Source: JAFCBV01 sp965370715 (GTDB lineage Archaea > EX4484-52 > B79-G9). From it: a stretch of 6,943 bases of DNA. The notes under the pieces were generated by a model, which did no database searches, had not been told where the DNA came from, and saw nothing but the letters and a program-made list of their open reading frames with translations. This document shows positions 6,240 to 6,943 of this stretch, in pieces; the first letter of the stretch is position 1; every line of letters begins with the position of its first letter. Position numbers and translations under genes: made by a program. The stretch is from NCBI GenBank assembly GCA_965370715.1, contig CBDUVQ010000048.1, positions 1 to 6,943 of the forward strand, written 5' to 3'.

Positions 6240-6520
6240 CGTAAATGTTATTTCGCTTCTCCCAGACATAGAAATCCCCTTAATCGTTATATTAAGGGGT
6301 CTTTCTTCCTGTACAGTCAAACGTTCTGAGAGATTGTTTAACTGCGAATCCACACCCTCTAGAGAGGAATTGATATCATTCAATCCCTTCTGGAGATCGG
6401 GGTGTTCGTGCTCCGGAAGTGGCGCCTCCATCACCAGTGGTGCCAAAAAGAAGATGGCGTAGGCCAAAAGACCTACAAGGGCAAGGGCGCCTACAAGAAA
6501 AGTAATTTATTTTTACCCAT
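6228..6520 (-). CDS. Membrane-anchored coiled-coil protein segment, frame interrupted near its N-terminus
   Basis: On the minus strand an open frame ending at TAG (6228-6230) encodes a hydrophobic helix (VGALALVGLLAYAIFFLAPL, from 6494), an acidic EHEH spacer, an amphipathic coiled-coil-like segment (LNDINSSLEGVDSQLNNLSE) and a beta-hairpin-like end (NITIKGISMSG, EITFTEV). The frame has no usable start before the helix. The only early candidate, TTG at 6467, cuts the helix in half. An ATG at 6520 in the neighbouring frame gives MGKNKLLFL and then TAG. One extra base in the A4 run at 6498-6501 would join this to the helix and give a 97-residue N-in, C-out protein. That ATG is in the same frame as the upstream minus-strand segment, so the repaired gene would be one continuous protein. 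I do not recognise the family. Confidence 0.5.
6271..6305 (+). terminator. Perfect 9-bp inverted repeat, possible + strand terminator
   Basis: CCCCTTAAT (6276-6284) and ATTAAGGGG (6291-6299) form a perfect stem around a six-base loop. Outer GAAA (6271-6274) and TTTC (6302-6305) can extend it past a small internal loop. On the + strand the right arm runs into a pyrimidine-rich stretch (6300-6309), about 95 bases after gene 5 ends. It also lies inside the convergent coding sequence, so it may be incidental. Confidence 0.3.
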
Positions 6521-6943
6521 TGCCTTCTTTACGGCATCTTCAGCATCTTTTCGACGGTCTTCTTCTGTCTGCTCCTGAAGATTATCCAACGTATCTTCTA
6601 CAACGACGAGTCTGTTCGAGTTATCATTCACTTTACCCTTTAGTTTTTCCGCCTCCAGAACCTTTCTCTTTAGTTCGGGTATTTGCGGAGTCACCAGAGA
6701 TATTGTCTCTCGGGCAGCAGTTTTTGCGGCACCATCTGCTGCGCTCGCAACGAAACTCTCCAAAGCAGACAACCCAGAAATTATATTCTCTAACAATTCC
6801 CGGTCAAGGTTCTTGAATGTGAATCCTAGTCTCAAAGACTCGGCAAAAAGTACCACTGCCGCATCCGATCCTACAGGCAATTCGGGTTCTGGAACAGGTG
6901 TTGGCTCTGGCATAATTGTCGACGGAAAACTGAATAATGGAAA
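6491..6943 (-). CDS. Pro-rich and coiled-coil protein, probably 5'-partial
   Basis: The minus-strand frame ends at TAG (6491-6493). An ATG at 6913 gives 140 residues, but the frame stays open for ten more codons to the window edge (PLFSFPSTI before the Met), so the true start may lie outside. From the ATG there is a Pro/Glu-rich linker (1-15), a mixed hydrophobic and polar helical region (about 18-75, Ala-rich in the middle), then a charged heptad-like stretch (about 80-130) typical of a coiled coil, ending KKAMGKNKLLFL. That basic end plus LLFL is what normally precedes a membrane helix, and such a helix follows in the next frame. This suggests that the protein originally continued across the stop. 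Function unknown. It is convergent with the lipoprotein cluster and probably a separate unit. Confidence 0.55.
   Translation of the reverse strand, partial: FPLFSFPSTIMPEPTPVPEPELPVGSDAAVVLFAESLRLGFTFKNLDRELLENIISGLSALESFVASAADGAAKTAARETISLVTPQIPELKRKVLEAEKLKGKVNDNSNRLVVVEDTLDNLQEQTEEDRRKDAEDAVKKAMGKNKLLFL

Noticed and set aside
6232..6240. Perfect GGAGGTGA-type ribosome site on the minus strand
   Set aside because: It encodes the EVT end of the minus-strand gene, and no ATG, GTG or TTG follows at a usable distance before the T-tract.
6465..6467. TTG at 6467 as the start of the second minus-strand segment
   Set aside because: It falls in the middle of the hydrophobic helix and leaves too few residues to cross a membrane, and no ribosome site precedes it.
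6520..6816. 98-codon + strand frame opposite the minus-strand coiled-coil gene
   Set aside because: The minus-strand reading gives a coherent Pro-rich and heptad-like protein; the + strand reading is Ser/Leu/Pro-rich without structure or start signals.
1..6943. CRISPR, tRNA/rRNA, insertion sequence or phage genes
   Set aside because: No regularly spaced repeats, cloverleaf-like sequence, transposase motifs or phage structural proteins were seen on either strand.

Overview
The window looks archaeal, probably from a small-genome DPANN-type lineage, although no marker gene fixes the taxon. The evidence is TATA boxes 25-40 bases upstream of start codons, one start whose TATA spacing implies a leaderless transcript, a weak GGTG ribosome site, a T-tract terminator, heavy use of ATA and AGA/AGG codons, and a series of secreted lipoproteins. 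No housekeeping gene, RNA gene, CRISPR array or insertion sequence was seen.

Positions 1-6176 (+ strand) hold five consecutive members of one family of exported proteins. The first (1-573) is probably only the C-terminal half of a gene that begins before the window. The other four begin with a short hydrophobic signal ending in a lipobox-like Cys. All four then carry the same two-part ectodomain of about 270-300 residues. Shared landmarks are N-x-G-x-K in domain 1, a CYPY motif at its end, GP(I/V) opening domain 2, a Gly-rich turn, and three further Cys. I read this as two Ig-like (CARDB/COG1361-type) beta-sandwich domains; the fold is inference. Genes 2 and 3 are close to the bare ectodomain. 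Gene 4 adds a tail of about 425 residues with a possible PDZ-like strand, a His cluster and a terminal Cys-rich module resembling a CS-alpha-beta (defensin-like) pattern. Gene 5 adds a six-Cys tail of clearly lower GC.

Transcription on the + strand looks like separate units. Gene 2 has its own TATA box and a short leader. A hairpin/T9 terminator follows gene 2 and is packed directly against the promoter of gene 3. Gene 4 has a TATA box, and gene 5 starts 5 bases after gene 4 stops, so 4 and 5 are probably co-transcribed.

Positions 6228-6943 hold convergent minus-strand coding sequence: a Pro-rich/coiled-coil segment whose frame is open to the window edge, and a second segment with a membrane helix and coiled coil. 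A one-base frame discontinuity near 6494-6501 separates them. Inserting one base would make a single continuous protein, so this is a sequencing indel, a real mutation or recoding.

Together the + strand genes look like a lineage-specific, diversifying set of membrane-anchored surface proteins. Their binding partners and function cannot be read from the sequence.
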